64,000 bases of DNA from Molossus alvarezi (taxonomy: Eukaryota > Chordata > Mammalia > Chiroptera > Molossidae), in contig CM073907.1 in the NCBI GenBank assembly GCA_037176705.1, forward strand, positions 13,485,001-13,549,000. Direction: 5' to 3'. A program made the translations under genes and the position numbers. The stretch's first letter is position 1. Each line of letters begins with the position of its first letter. The notes under the pieces were generated by a model. It had not been told where the DNA came from. It worked only from the letters and a program-made list of their open reading frames with translations, and did not search any database. Shown piece after piece: positions 9,960 to 21,510 of this stretch.

Positions 9960-10179
9960 GTAAGAATTCCTCTGTGTCAGGTCTTGGCCATCACTTTAGC
10001 TTTCATAGACCTGCTACGCATGGCCTGTCCATGTGTCCCCAGTGGTTTTCTTCAAGAGTGATTGATTGCTCAGTGGTGTGGACCTTGATTCTCTACTACA
10101 TTGGAGGTCTCAGATAAATGGCTCACCCAGTGAACTGCCAGCTTGCCCCGGTCAGTTAAAAAGCATCTCAGAATGTGCT

Positions 10180-10279
10180 CGGATCGATGATGAGTCTCCC
10201 TCATAAGCATTCCTTGGAAAAGCTGAACAAAATGAGTGAGAACTCCAACCGTCGTTCTCATCGGATCTGAGGTCCAGCA
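10180..10279 (+). ncRNA. SNORD116: SNORD116 C/D box snoRNA, copy 13 (last)
   Basis: C box at 10187-10193, D box at 10267-10270, stem GGATC/GGTCC. Guide CAACCG. GAGTCTCCCTCATAAG after the C box. Its 5' flank (AAAGCATCTCAGAATGTGCTC) differs from all others. No recognisable SNORD116 follows in the rest of the window. Confidence 0.95.
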
Positions 10280-10404
10280 CATTGAGTACCCCAGGGAAGG
10301 CAGGAGTGAGGGACAGCCCCCCTTGGTCACACTCATGCAAGCTTCACCTAGGGGTCAGCATCAGAGAGCCTCCTGTCTTAATATCAGTACTTTCATTGCA
10401 TTAG

Positions 10405-12090
10405 TGGGTTTTTAGTTGGATGGCCCGGCCTTTGTCACGTTGACTGGCATGTTCTCTGAATTTAGTGTTTGAGTCTGTGGAATGGCACTGACTGGCATGT
10501 TCTCTGAATTTAACATTTGAGTATGTGGTATGGCACAGCCCCACTGAGTACATGGTTTGGATGCAGCTTGGCCATGTTTCCCAGCCAATGTAGCCCTGGT
10601 AGGTCCTTTTCTAGCAGCTGGAGATCAGAAACCGGACCCTTCATGGTCAGTGGGTTGCAGCCCCAGGCCTGCAGGTTGTGACTCTTCTCAACTTCTCTCG
10701 AGGATGTTTGATGGCACTGAGTTGGCCGTAGGGCCTGAGGGAGTCGACCATGGTGCTTCACTTGGCTGCCGACTGTTTCAGTTCCTCAGTCAGTCCCCTT
10801 ACAAGGTGGCCAACCACTGACTAAATCTGGAGTTTGCTCTGAAGTCAACATGGTAGCTGCTCACTCCCAGGACGAGAAAGGAAGCTCTGGGAGGTGGTGG
10901 TGTGTTCCATGGTCTGCCACTGGACATGCTGCATCGTTTCAGCCGAGGCCATTGCTTCCAGCAGTGGCTGGGGTTCTTGGATCGGTGGCCAGTTGGTGCC
11001 ACCCAGGGAAGGCTTCTCAGTCTGTTCTGGGGCTCTGGTAGCTGACCCGGGTTCACTTGGAGTTTCCCTTCCAGACTTGTAGGGCTCCACAGTTCTTTTC
11101 CTGTTGCCTGGAAGAGTTGTGTGGACCATGACTCTCATTCTCTTTGATGTTAGTCCTCAGAGCTTAGAATGTTCACGTCAGAGAGTTAGTATACAATGGT
11201 TTGATTTTCCTGGTCCTGGCGGCTCTCTTTGTCTTTAGAGATGTTTACATTGATGGTGGGAGGGTCTGGGCATGGCAGGACTTTGAGTGTTGTGATCCCA
11301 GGTGCTATGGACACACATCTGCTGTGGAAAACTCCGCATTTCCTAGTGTGGGCAATGTGTTGTTCTGTTTTAGTTCTTCCTTCTGTCTTCGAGGATAAAA
11401 TGCTTGAGCTCTGTTATGCCAAGTCGGAGTGTGTGGCTGTTCTCCCTGAAGTCCACCGTCCTCCTTGTGGGCGTGGCTTTTGAGACTACACTGGGAGCAT
11501 TCAGATGTTACTTTGAATATGGCAGCCACGTGTTTGAGTATTTTCTCTGAGGTCGGGACATTGAATTTCATTGGCTTGGAAGTGCCTGATTCTTGGATGG
11601 GAATCTGCCCGAGTTGCCATTGGGTGTTACTTTTTGTCATGGTTGATAAACTCACCATTTCTCTTCTGGGATCTGCTGGCCCACCAAAGACATGAGCAGT
11701 CACCTGACCTGGACTCTTTTGGCAACTTAATATTAAGATAGGCCACCTGTTGCCCACTAACCAGTGTCCCTGTGTTGCCAGCCATGATGGTGGTGGTCAC
11801 ATTGTTCGGTTGGTTGCAAATTTTCCATCAAGTGCAGTTCACTTATGGACGCTTGCAGGGAAACACAGTGTACATGCTGCCATCACACATAGGGTCTGGA
11901 AGAGGTGTAGGTAGACTCAGCGTTGTGCTTTGCTTGGAGGAGTGGCTGAAAGGTGGGTTCATGGACTCTCTGCAGCTTCTAGGTCAGCGTTCACATACTC
12001 TCTTTCTGAAGGTACCAGTCTTCCATCACTAGGTGGCAGGGATTGAAGAGGGATTTGTGCAGAAGGAATGCTTGTAGGGGCTGAGACATG
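10405..12090. other. ~1.7-kb insert of unknown origin in the last SNORD116 unit
   Basis: Unit-like intron sequence stops near TTCATTGCATTAGTGGG (~10400) and resumes near CCTGCCTGCATGTGTGGTATC (~12110). The block between them has no counterpart in the other units. It is richer in GC than the spacer. Three minus-strand open stretches (11757-11305, 11138-10845, 10761-10510) run nearly end to end. I do not recognise their products. It could be an old retroelement, a processed pseudogene, or a remnant of ancestral intron. Confidence 0.5.
10446..10537. repeat. local tandem duplication, two ~48-bp units
   Basis: GACTGGCATGTTCTCTGAAT occurs at about 10440 and again at about 10490, each followed by a diverged TTTGAGT(C/A)TGTGG(A/T)ATGGCAC. 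It lies at the left end of the unknown insert. Confidence 0.75.
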
Positions 12091-12266
12091 CACCCACATA
12101 CTTGCATACCTGCCTGCATGTGTGGTATCACACACACCTGCAGGGACAGAGGTGCAGGACCAGCAGATGTAAGGCTTACCCCAAGGGGAAGTGTGGCCTG
12201 GATCTTGTTACCGTAAAACTTGGGCATGATTCTCAACCCTGCATTTGATTTCTCCACACTTCCCAG

Positions 12267-12396
12267 GGTCGGCTGCCAGGAAACCTGGACACTCTCTGGT
12301 GAGGCGGCGCCCTCGGAGTCCAGCCTCGCAGCGTCCGTGGGATGTCGGTGGATCCCTTGTGATGGCAAGCAGCACTTCTTTGCCAAAACCAACCAG
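12267..12396 (+). ncRNA. SNHG14: 116 host exon 14 (candidate, no snoRNA after it)
   Basis: The region upstream still looks like a SNORD116 unit, with a CCACACTTCCCAG acceptor. The donor would be CCAACCAG/GTATTT, giving 130 nt, the length of the other exons. The exon body is diverged. An L1 begins within ten bases of the donor and no SNORD116 follows. Confidence 0.45.
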
Positions 12397-12402
12397 GTAT
12401 TT

Positions 12403-13185
12403 GTCTTTTTATTGAATATACTGGGGTGACATTGGTAAATAAAATTATCTAGGTTTCAGTTGTACAAATTCATATATATTGTATATATTGTACTGTGTGT
12501 TCACCCCCAAGTCAAGTCTTCTTCCATTAGTATTTATCCCCCCTTTACTCTCCTATCTCGTCTAACCCCCCTTTTCTCCGATAATCATGATACTATATCT
12601 ATGAGGTTTTTTTTTACTTAAACTTTTCGCTTTTTTTAAATTTATTTTTTCCTTATTGATGTTAGAGAGAGAGGAAAGGAGAGGGAGCACGATAGAAATA
12701 CCGATTAGAGAGAACATAGTTTGGCTGTCTCCTGCATGTCCAACACTGCGGATCGGGCCCACAACCCAGGCTTGTGCCCTGACTGGAAATTGAACTGGCG
12801 ACCTCTTTGTGCATGGGTGGACGCTCAACCAGTGAGCCTCACTGGCTGGGCAAACCCTTCATCTTTTTCATATGCTACTTGTCTTTCTCTGACTCGTTTA
12901 TTTCCCTTAGCATAACACTCTCCAGGTCCATCCATGCTGCAGAAAAGGGTAAGATTTTTTCTTTCATTTTTTAGAGCCGTGTAGTATTCCATTGTGTTAG
13001 ATGTACCACCACTTTTTAATCCACTCATCTGCTGATGGGCACTTGGGATGCTTCCGAATCTTGGTTATTGTAAACAATACTGCAACGAACATAGGAGTGC
13101 ATATATTCTTTCAAGTCAGGGCTCCTTTCATCACCATTTATCCTCCCCTTCACCCTCTTCTATCTCCTTCCACCCCCTGCCCTCT
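12403..13185 (-). mobile_element. L1 3' end, antisense, SINE-interrupted
   Basis: Reads as the reverse of a mammalian L1 tail: TTTATTGAATATACTGGGG, TAGGTTTCAGTTGTACAAAT, CATTAGTATTTATCC, then after the SINE CACTCTCCAGGTCCATCCATG and GTAGTATTCCATTGTG. A second 3' UTR-like piece follows from ~13105. Confidence 0.78.
12630..12851 (-). mobile_element. Ves SINE, class 2, antisense
   Basis: TTTTTCCTTATTGATGTTAG tail side, CCCTGACTGGAAATTGAAC B-box region and CTCACTGGCTGGGC head. It lies inside the L1 fragment, so it is the younger insertion. Confidence 0.85.
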
Positions 13186-14406
13186 TGCTTCAAATTTTAA
13201 GTTGCATTTAAAACTCAGCAAACCACCATTGGCATTTAGATTCTCGTTGATGTCAATGTTTATCCTTTGACAGTAGAATGCCTCTTTTTAAAAGTTGTGT
13301 TTTTTCTAGTCAGTGTTTTGAGGTTTTGTTTGTTTGCTCAACTAGTCAATAATTTAATGTGTTTTGGGAGTCCTCTTGTGGTCATGTCAGACATAGACAT
13401 TGACAACCTGGTGAATTTGCTGTGGCTTCCACTCCGGTAAGAGTCTGGGACTGTTGACATTCATGTGATTGGCTCAAAGCATAAAGGCATTGGCGATTAA
13501 GAGTGTTTGAACAGTTTCTTCCTTTTCAGGAGCGAAGATGCTCTTGGGCCCAGTGAGATACGTGACTGAGAGATCAGCGCCGTTGTCCTGTGGAGTACGT
13601 GCGACAGAACACAGTGGGGACCCACCGGGCAGCTCATGGTGGCCAGGAACATTCCACACCCGTCCACGTAGTCACTCCTCCCAGCTTGCTGTTCACCATG
13701 CATGCGCAGTGTCGCTGACGTCACCCTCCTGGGGTGGAAATTGGGTCTCGGGAAGCAAAACAGATAGCTAATGTTACAGTGGTCCATGGCCTTCCGAACA
13801 GCTACAGAAGCAGACACACAGCAGGTGACAATTGGGAAACGGGTTGAGGAACTGTTGTACACATATAAATATATTAATCTGCGTACACCATCTATGTAAC
13901 AGTCGGATGTGACATCCGCTAGAGGGGTGCTACCACTTGCCATGTTTTTAGTGGTTTTAGAAGGCTGATTGCTTTTCTCCATTTAGAAGCATTTTGTATC
14001 TTTCTCTTCTGCAATCCAGGACCTTAACTTAGATTTTTAAAATTCTTTCTGAAGAAAGGCATCCATGTATTTCTCTGGCAGGAAATGGCTGTTCAGCTTC
14101 TATTGGGACTTTCTGAAAACTCAGGTAGTCACGGTCTAAATTCTTTTCTTTGCAAGCCGTAGTGTTCAGGACCCGGTTCTCTGTGTTTGCACTTATGTGT
14201 GCATAGTGACGTGCCGTTACTCCAGGTCCTCGGACGTCCAGACCTTTGTTTCCAGGAACCAAAGTTCTACTGGATATATGTCTAAGAGCTACAACATCCA
14301 TGGGAAGATGTGACCAAAGGTGTAGACATTATGACAATCACATCTTTAAAATACCTGTTGTTGGTAAAATTATTTTAGGGAAAGATGTTTGAAAATAGAA
14401 TTGTAG
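13186..14406. other. spacer with no recognised gene or repeat
   Basis: A good acceptor (TTCCTTTTCAG, ending 13529) is followed by GC-rich sequence, but I find no convincing donor within normal exon length. I see no snoRNA boxes in correct spacing. Confidence 0.4.
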
Positions 14407-14622
14407 CCCAGCCAGTGTGGCTCGGTGGTTGAGCATCGACCCATGCACCAAGAGGTTGCTGGTTCAATTCCCAGTCAGGGCACATGCCCAGGTTGTGGGC
14501 CAGAACCCCAGTGGGGGGCATGCAGGAGGCAGCCAATTGATGTTCTCTCTCATCGATGTTTCTGTCTCTCTTTCCCTCTCCCTTTCTCTCTCTCTAAAAT
14601 CAATAAAGAAAAAAAATTAAAA
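14407..14622 (+). mobile_element. Ves SINE, class 2, sense
   Basis: Head CCCAGCCAGTGTGGCTCGG, B box GGTTCAATTCC, tail AAAATCAATAAAGAAAAAAA. Flanked by GAAAATAGAATTGTA and GAAAATAGATTTGTA, a near-perfect target duplication. Confidence 0.92.
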
Positions 14623-14771
14623 AGAAAATAGATTTGTAAGCTTCCATGCTGTGTTAGATATTTCAAGATTTGTTTATTGACTTGTCAGATAGAAAGTGAA
14701 ATAGCGAAGACAGTGGTCTTGTATCCGTAGTTTATATTGAGACAACAGATGCATGTTTTACCAAGTGTATG

Positions 14772-14981
14772 TTTTTAAAATATGTTTTTATTGATACTTT
14801 AGAGAGAGAGGAAGGGAGAGAGAGAAGCATAGATATGAGAAAGAAACATCGATCGACTGCCTCCTGCATGCCCCCTACTGGGGATCGAGCCCACAACCTG
14901 AGTAGGTCCCTTGATGGGAATGGAATCAGGACCTCTCAGTCCATGGGAAGACACTCAATCCACCAAGCCACACTGGCTGGG
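14772..14981 (-). mobile_element. Ves SINE, class 2, antisense
   Basis: TTTTATTGATACTTTAGAGAG tail side to GCCACACTGGCTGGG head. Confidence 0.88.
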
Positions 14982-15675
14982 TAACTTTTCTTTAATGTAA
15001 AAGTAAATAATAGTAATTAAAAAGTAAAAATTTTTCACCTTTACAAACATACAGTATTTCAAAATATTTTAATGAGTGACATGATAATAGAAGAAAACTT
15101 GTGGACATATTTGATAAATTTATTATGATGTCCTTCAGATGACTTCAGAAAGAGTATTAGAACGTTATTTAGAGATACACACAAATTTTCATTTGTTCAT
15201 TGAGTAATCACCAATGTTGAGATCAGTAAATACATAGCCATTGTTCTGTGCGATTTTGAGGGTACTCTGAATATAGTAATCAAATGTGTTCTTTATTTGG
15301 TCATATCAAACCTTCTCCTTATAGTTATATTGAGGTTGCTTAACAAGGATAACTTACATGAGATGCTTTCTTCAAAATACTGCATTTTCGGTGTCTTTTA
15401 GATAAAGAATGGTTAGGACACATCCAGTTATGTCTCAGAAAAGCACCCTTTCACTAGATAATTGCTTAGCAGCAAATTTTAGACTATTTTAAAAAGAGTT
15501 ATTTAGTTTCATTCCAATTGTTTAGATACTTAGATATTTTGACATGCATGTATTTCTCAGAAGATGGTCTTATAAAACTTGATAAGCTAGAAACTTTATT
15601 TTTGCCAATGAAATTGGCAGGTGCCTCCCTGGGGCTTCACCAGGGACAAAAAAATGTTTTATAACATTTAGTCTT
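14982..15675. other. AT-rich spacer, no recognised feature
   Basis: No open frame, snoRNA box pair or repeat consensus that I can identify. Confidence 0.4.
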
Positions 15676-15895
15676 TTTTTTTAATCCTCACCCGAGGGTA
15701 TTTTTTTGCATTCATCTTCAGATAGAGCTGGAAAGGAGAAAGGGAGGAAGGGAGAGAGAGAAAAATAGATGTGAGAGAGACACATCGAGTGTTTGCCACC
15801 CACACGACCCCAACTGGGGCCAGGGACAAACTGCAAACGAGGTAGGTGCCCTCAGCGGGAACCGAACCAGCTCTAACCGCTGAGCAAACCAGGGC
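15676..15895 (-). mobile_element. Ves SINE, class 1, antisense
   Basis: TAATCCTCACCCGAGGG tail to an internally deleted head (GAGCAAACCAGGGC). ATAACATTTAGTCTT flanks it exactly on both sides. Confidence 0.93.
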
Positions 15896-16206
15896 TATAA
15901 CATTTAGTCTTAAAAGAATTGAAATATTTGATCTTGCTAACATAATTATTAGGCTGCTCTGTGTCTGTTGGACCTCCAGGGGATGGGACAGCGGGCTTGT
16001 GTGTGAGGTTGTGCAGGTCACACACAAAGGACTTGACAGAATCCACTCTTCCAAATCTGCAGCTCCGGGTGCTCACACTTCAAATACTTGGTGTTGCATT
16101 AGATTACATATGCATAGTGTTTATGTATGCTTTACATGTACAGAAAGGTACATTATATTTATATTGGCATATACTTTTCTCTTTCTTTTTCTTTTTCCCT
16201 TGTCAG

Positions 16207-16321
16207 GTGACGATGGAGCTTATAAAGCCTTCCCCTTGACTCTGGAGCGTCAAGTCCCGACCATGTCCACTCAGTTGGTGGCTCTCCATCCCTGCCTGTG
16301 GCCTTTTGGACACCTGTGCAG
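16207..16321 (+). ncRNA. candidate host exon in the spacer
   Basis: A long pyrimidine tract (TCTTTCTTTTTCTTTTTCCC) and TTGTCAG acceptor precede 115 nt that end at TGTGCAG/GTGCGA. It could be an SNHG14 spacer exon, the part that in human includes IPW. I see no sequence match to support that name; only splice signals support the call. Confidence 0.35.
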
Positions 16322-16580
16322 GTGCGACCATGTAGGCATGTTATTGGGAAAAGGCTAGGACTTGATAGATGTTGTTCTTCTGAAGCATAATGGTATTTGG
16401 TTCTAGCTAAATACCATTCAAAACCAATCTAAGCCCGATGAGAGTGGGCACAGTTACTGGGAGTAACAGTTGTCGATCCTAACAGGTGTTCTGAAATGTG
16501 GGGTCTTTTGTCCACAGTCCCATCCTAAAACTGAAGCTACCTCCATAAGACCATTGGTTAAGTTCTTTCTTGGCTCGTTC

Positions 16581-16755
16581 TTTTTTTAGAAAGACAGAAA
16601 TATCCACGTGAGAGAGAAACATGGATCGGCTGCCTTCTACACGTCCCTGCTGGGGATGGAGCCTGCGACCTGGGCATGTTCGCTGACTGGGAATCGAACC
16701 AGGACCTCTCAGTCCATGGGACACTGCTCAATCCACGGAGCCACACTGGCCGGAC
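16581..16755 (-). mobile_element. Ves SINE, class 2, antisense
   Basis: Ends GAGCCACACTGGCCGG; the tail side is short (TTTTTTTAGAAAGACAGAAA). Confidence 0.82.
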
Positions 16756-16796
16756 TTTCGCAGCTCTTTATACATATGATAGATTCATCACGTGCC

Positions 16797-17036
16797 CTTT
16801 TTTTTTTAATCCTCACCCGAGGGCATTTTTTCCAATTATCTTCAGATAGTGTGGCTGGTGGTCGGGGGTGGGGGGAGAGAGAGAGAGAGAGAGACATTGA
16901 TTGGTTGCCTTCCACATGACCCTGAGCAGGGCTGGGGATTGAACCACAACCAAGGTGCGTGCCCTTGACTGGAATCGAACCTGAGACTCTTTGGTTTGTG
17001 TACTGACACTCTAACCACTGACCCAAACCGTCCAGG
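16797..17036 (-). mobile_element. Ves SINE, class 1, antisense
   Basis: AATCCTCACCCGAGGGC tail to CCAAACCGTCCAGGGC head, only ~40 bp from the preceding SINE. Confidence 0.88.
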
Positions 17037-17506
17037 GCCCATCAGGTGGAATTTTAATGCCTTATGGCCCGATGTTTTTCAGTTTGTGTCTGAGACCCTA
17101 ACACCTTATGGATTGCCAGGCATAGACTACAAACACCTATGGATTGCCAGGCATAGACCACATCCTCAGGAAACACTCACTGACAGCAGACATGTGAGGG
17201 CCTTGTTTTGAGTGATTTTGTAAATAACCCGGCCAGCTAAGCAGAAAACGTCCATCAGAAAAGAGACGTGTTTTCAGTGGGGGTCAGCCAGCCCAGCAGG
17301 CCTTAGAAGTACAGAGAGGAGCCGTGGGCACGGTGCTGGTGGGATGTGTAGTTTTGCAGCCAGGTGGCTGTGGGTCGGGGCCCTTAACAGAGGGAGAAAC
17401 AGCTTCCAGATGAAACCAAGCAAAAGTGTATCAAAGAGTGACTTCCCAAAACCCAGCTGAATTTCCCGTCTCGTTGGAAGTTGTGTTTCTCATTTTTTTC
17501 CCTCAG

Positions 17507-17617
17507 AACGTGACATCTGGGGAACTCTTTGGGGAGTGAACGCCAGCAGTACACCCGAGACAGGACTCTCCAGACAGAGCCTTTCGTCCACCTGTTGGCC
17601 AAGGGCCATCCATGCAG
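17507..17617 (+). ncRNA. candidate host exon in the spacer (strong splice signals)
   Basis: CATTTTTTTCCCTCAG is a strong acceptor and CCATGCAG/GTAAGG a strong donor, bounding 111 nt. It lies in the same transcriptional direction as the snoRNA arrays. There is no open frame conserved with anything I know. Best read as an exon of the long SNHG14 transcript between the two arrays. Confidence 0.45.
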
Positions 17618-18749
17618 GTAAGGTTTGATCAGAGTAGTTCTTCCTTCCTAGGAGCACTCGTGTCTGGGTAGAAAGGTAGGTGTGAGTTTACTGGAGAGTG
17701 ATGGCTCTCGGCTGCATTCCCATCAACTCCAAGGGCCAAACTGCATAATGAGTAGAGACAGACATCTGTCGTTAGATACCTGCACAGCTTCTCTGAATGT
17801 TAGTCGCATTTCCTGTCACCGTGAAGGATTCCTGCCTTTTCTTATCTAATCAGCTGAGCTCCTTCGTGGTGTTGCGGAGAACCGTCTCTGTATATGGGGT
17901 ACAGTAGATTCTCAGGAGCTACTAGACTAGAAGGCGGAAAGGTAGCCTTGTCTGGAAAGAATTGATCAAATGAATGAGTGACCTAGAGCTTGAAGAGGCC
18001 AAATACAGAGGGGAAGAGACAGGTACAAACCTGAGATGGTTGGAGATCTCCAACCATCTCGTCACCTAGTAGCCCAGCCTAGGAGAGAAAGTAGCGCCCA
18101 TGTTTGGCATCTTTGATTTTTAGGAAGCTTTAAAAGTATTTTTCTGGCCACCGCTACTGCAGATGGGAGCAGGGTGTGTAAGGACTTCCTAGACTCCTGA
18201 CATTAGAAAACCTGTTCCTCACCTTTGCCCATTTTCTCCACTGTGTCCTTGCAGGTGGATGTGTTTGTCTGGGTCCGTTACCCCACCATGGCTTCCTCCA
18301 CACAGTGCTAGTCTTCTGCACGACTGCTCTGTCCTGGGCACGCCGGACTCCTCCTGCAGATAAGACATGCTTAACTGAGACATGGTCATGTTGGGATGTC
18401 AGCGCTGAGACTTTAATTTGGGCATGGTGACTGTTCCCTGGCTGCCACTTGACGCAATCCCAGGAGCCTCAGTAGAGGAAACAGTATTGCACAAGAAACT
18501 CAAAATGATGGAATTCCTTAGTGTTCCCATAAATATCAATCGAAATTTTTTCTTTGCCAGGTGGTACATTTAAAAAATGGGATAGGTTACAAAGCAACGC
18601 TGCAAGATTTTTCCCCAAAAATTTAAATCTCGTCTAAATATTTAATATACAAATTAAGTGCCTTCCTCTCTCCTAATTCTAACTCCATTAAGGGAGTTGT
18701 GTGCATTTTTAAGTGGTTAGATGCACACACACACACAAGCACATCCTAT

Positions 18750-19560
18750 TTGGGGGTGGGTTCGGAAGTGGGGCATATTGTACACTTTCTTCTGTACCCT
18801 GCCTTTCATTGAACAGTCTTTAATGCCCTTTTTTCTATTTCAATAACACACATCTGTGTCATTTTTTGAATAACTGCACCACTTTTATAATCATTTTAAG
18901 CATTTCTCATTCATAGACACGTGTTAACACCAATTTCTGTGCAGTGACCCTCCCTCTAGCTCACTAATTGTTCATTTGTCTAGTATATCACAGATTACTT
19001 AGCGGCTGAAATACTGGGATTAAGTACATGCACATTTAAAATTTGGAAACATCATACAAGAGTCCCTTACAATGTGGTAACAGTATCATCCACCAAGGGC
19101 AACAGTAAGGTGCCACCTTTCCACCGCCTCACAGGTCCTGGAGCTAGAGCTATTGACAGGGTTTGCCGATATGATAGCCCAAACTATTGTCTTCAATTGT
19201 ATTTCCTTTGTTTTTGAGTTTAATCATTTTTTCATATGTTTATTAACCATCTGTATTTTTTTAATTTCCTCTTTATGTCTAATTTTGGGAGGGGTCGGAG
19301 GCTTTCGTCTGTTTCTTATTTTGAAGAGCTCATTTGTTATCGGGACAAGAAGCTTTCGAATGTCAAGCATTACAGATATTTTTTCACACTTCTAAGCCTC
19401 ATTTTTGTTACAAGAATGTGTATCATGTTATATGTCCAGGTGCAACCGTGTTCGCTTCTATGGCTTCTGAGTTTCATGTCATTTGGGAATGAGATTGATA
19501 TTGATTCCATAAAAATCTTCACCTATGTTAACTTCTAATTATTTTGTGTTTTTTTAATTC
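18750..19560 (-). mobile_element. ancient L1-like sequence, antisense (weak)
   Basis: CATATGTTTATTAACCATCTG and CAATAACACACATCTGTG recall reversed L1 ORF2 3' sequence, but divergence is high. Confidence 0.3.
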
Positions 19561-20881
19561 AAATTCTTAAATCATGAGAAATTATTTTTATTTGAAATCT
19601 CACAGTTGCCAAGTTACTTGCCATCACTTGCGATTATTTGCTGATAATTGCCCATTTATCTGTAATGCCATCATGCACTCTGCTGTGTCGTCATCCGTGA
19701 CTGGCCCCGTGTTTGTTCTGTGATCCGTGTGTGTCTTCTTCTGCCTCCTGTCTCATATGTCTTCTTGTTGGAAGAAATTACAGTTTAGACTGCAATTTCA
19801 TCAGCTTTAATAAATTAATATATGAGAGAATTGGTTTTTAATCATATAAGTCTTCCCGTCCAAGGACCAGGTACGTTTTTCTCTTTTATTCAGTCATTTT
19901 AATTACGGTTAGTATTTTCACTTTGTGGTGGGGGAGGTATTTTCTTTAGTTGATCGTGTTACTTGATATTTTTTTGTATCCGAAAGTTTTGTTTTGGGCA
20001 GGGCGGTGGGGGGGTAATTGATCACCTTCCTATTTGGTGTGACTTTTCAGATTTTTATTTTCAACGTACATACTAATTCCTTTGCAAATACCTGGTGGTT
20101 TTGATTCTCTGCTCCAAATGGTCTGGGTTTTTAGTGATGTTGATAAAGGGCACTTACTGTTACCTCCAGAGGACCAAGCAATGTGGAAATATCACACACC
20201 CTTGACTTTATTCCAGTTTTAATGAATGGTTCTTGGATGTGACCAGCACACTGTTGCTGGAGCTTGAAGCGAAGTGGGGTTGACGAGACCCACTCAGCAA
20301 GGGGAAACATGACGTGGACGAGGTGACAGTGGCTTCAAAGGCAGGGAATGGTGGCTTTGGGGTCTGAGCTAATGGGATTTAATGCGGGCTTTTCAAAGTG
20401 TGGAGCTGGTTATGTCAGGCAGAGTCCTCATGCCGTGGTTGAAGGTTGGTAAGATGAAAGTGAGGACTCAATGTGAGTCTGGACAATCACATTTCTGTCT
20501 GATAAACGAGCTGTTTGCCTGAGTGATTAAAGGTTACCAGTGACATTTTCTTTCTTAGATGAGTAAACTGAATGTATTGGTTTACAGTTCTATTTTGTTT
20601 ATAGGACTGGGCTGGGATGGTGTCTGCCTCAGGGTCAGTAGGTAAGTTATTTGTAGGTGGTTGCAATCATCAATGTAAGATGCTAGTCTCGAATTTGACA
20701 TATTTTTGTGTATCATATTAGGACAATCTCTGACCTTTTACATATTTCTAAGAAATTTTCTTCAAAATCAGGTGGTCCATCTAATCAAATGATTTTTGCA
20801 TAAATGACTATATTCTTTAAACTTTTATGATTGTGAAATAATTCATTTTCTATTGAAATTTCCTTTTGTTCTTTTGTTTGT

Positions 20882-21116
20882 TAATCCCCACCTGCATATA
20901 CCCTTCCATTGATTTCTAGATAGAATGGTAGGGAAGTAGGGAGGGAGAGAGGGAGAGAAACATCAATGTGGGAGTGACTGTTTGCCTCCCGCACAACTCC
21001 AAGCAGGGTCAGGGATCAAACCTACAGCCCAGATACATGCCCTTGACCAGGAATTGAACCTGTGATCCTTCGGTCTGAGGGCTGATGCTCCAACCACTGA
21101 ACCACACTGGCCAGGG
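20882..21116 (-). mobile_element. Ves SINE, class 1, antisense
   Basis: TAATCCCCACCTGCATATAC tail to ACCACACTGGCCAGGGC head; TTGTTCTTT flanks on both sides. Confidence 0.87.
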
Positions 21117-21260
21117 CTTGTTCTTTGAATGAACAAACCTGTCTGGATTAAAAAAAGGGTTTTACTCATTAAATTAACCACTGAATCATGAGTGTCTTAG
21201 TTTGATTTGGAATTTTTGAAAGTATACTGTTACATGAAATTGACTCTAATTTTCTTTTCC

Positions 21261-21510
21261 TTTTTTTTTTTATCCTCACCCAAGGGTATTTTTACATTTA
21301 TCCTCAGATAGTGCAGGAGGGAGGGAGGGGGGGGAGGGAAAGAGAGAGAGAGAGAAAGAGAAACAAACATTGATAGGTTGCCATCCACATGATCCCAACC
21401 GTGGCTGGGGATGAACCACAACTGAGGTACGTGTACTTGGCTGGAATTGAACCTGGGACCCTTTGGTCCATGGGCTAGCGCTCTAACGGCTAAGCCAAAC
21501 CAGCTAGGGC
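21261..21510 (-). mobile_element. Ves SINE, class 1, antisense
   Basis: TATCCTCACCCAAGGG tail to GCCAAACCAGCTAGGGC head. AATTTTCTTTT repeats on either side as target duplication. Confidence 0.9.

Larger units (their letters stand above)
1..12402 (+). repeat. SNHG14: SNORD116 host-gene tandem array (3' part of cluster)
   Basis: A repeated module of host exon, ~180-250 nt of intron, C/D snoRNA, then ~115-145 or ~375-405 nt of intron recurs thirteen times. A fourteenth exon at the end lacks a snoRNA. Exons fall into two types: type A opens GTAGAGGTGCACTGC and type B opens GTGGAGCGGCCGTGCAAG. The order is A B A, A B A, A B, A B, A B, B. By homology this is the non-coding SNHG14 (116HG) host transcript, paternally expressed in mammals studied. 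The window opens inside the array, so copies further 5' are not seen. Confidence 0.88.
17037..20881. other. spacer, mostly unique or anciently repeated
   Basis: Apart from the candidate exon at 17507 and weak L1-like antisense sequence around 18.7-19.6 kb, I find no gene. A third acceptor at 18254 (TGTCCTTGCAG) has no GT donor at the expected distance (CTGCAG/ATAAG). Confidence 0.4.

Noticed and set aside
1..12400. Many short open frames overlapping SNORD116 units, several containing RSDENDGWSSHS-like peptide
   Set aside because: They are translations of the snoRNA and its flanks, repeated because the units repeat. They lack codon signal and splice across host exons.
13530..13700. Possible exon after the TTCCTTTTCAG acceptor
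   Set aside because: No convincing donor within normal exon length; left in the spacer entry.
15840..16358. 170-codon open frame on the + strand
   Set aside because: It begins inside a Ves SINE and shows no recognisable domain.
18255..18359. Possible third spacer exon after TGTCCTTGCAG
   Set aside because: The would-be donor is CTGCAG/ATAAG, not GT, so support is too weak.
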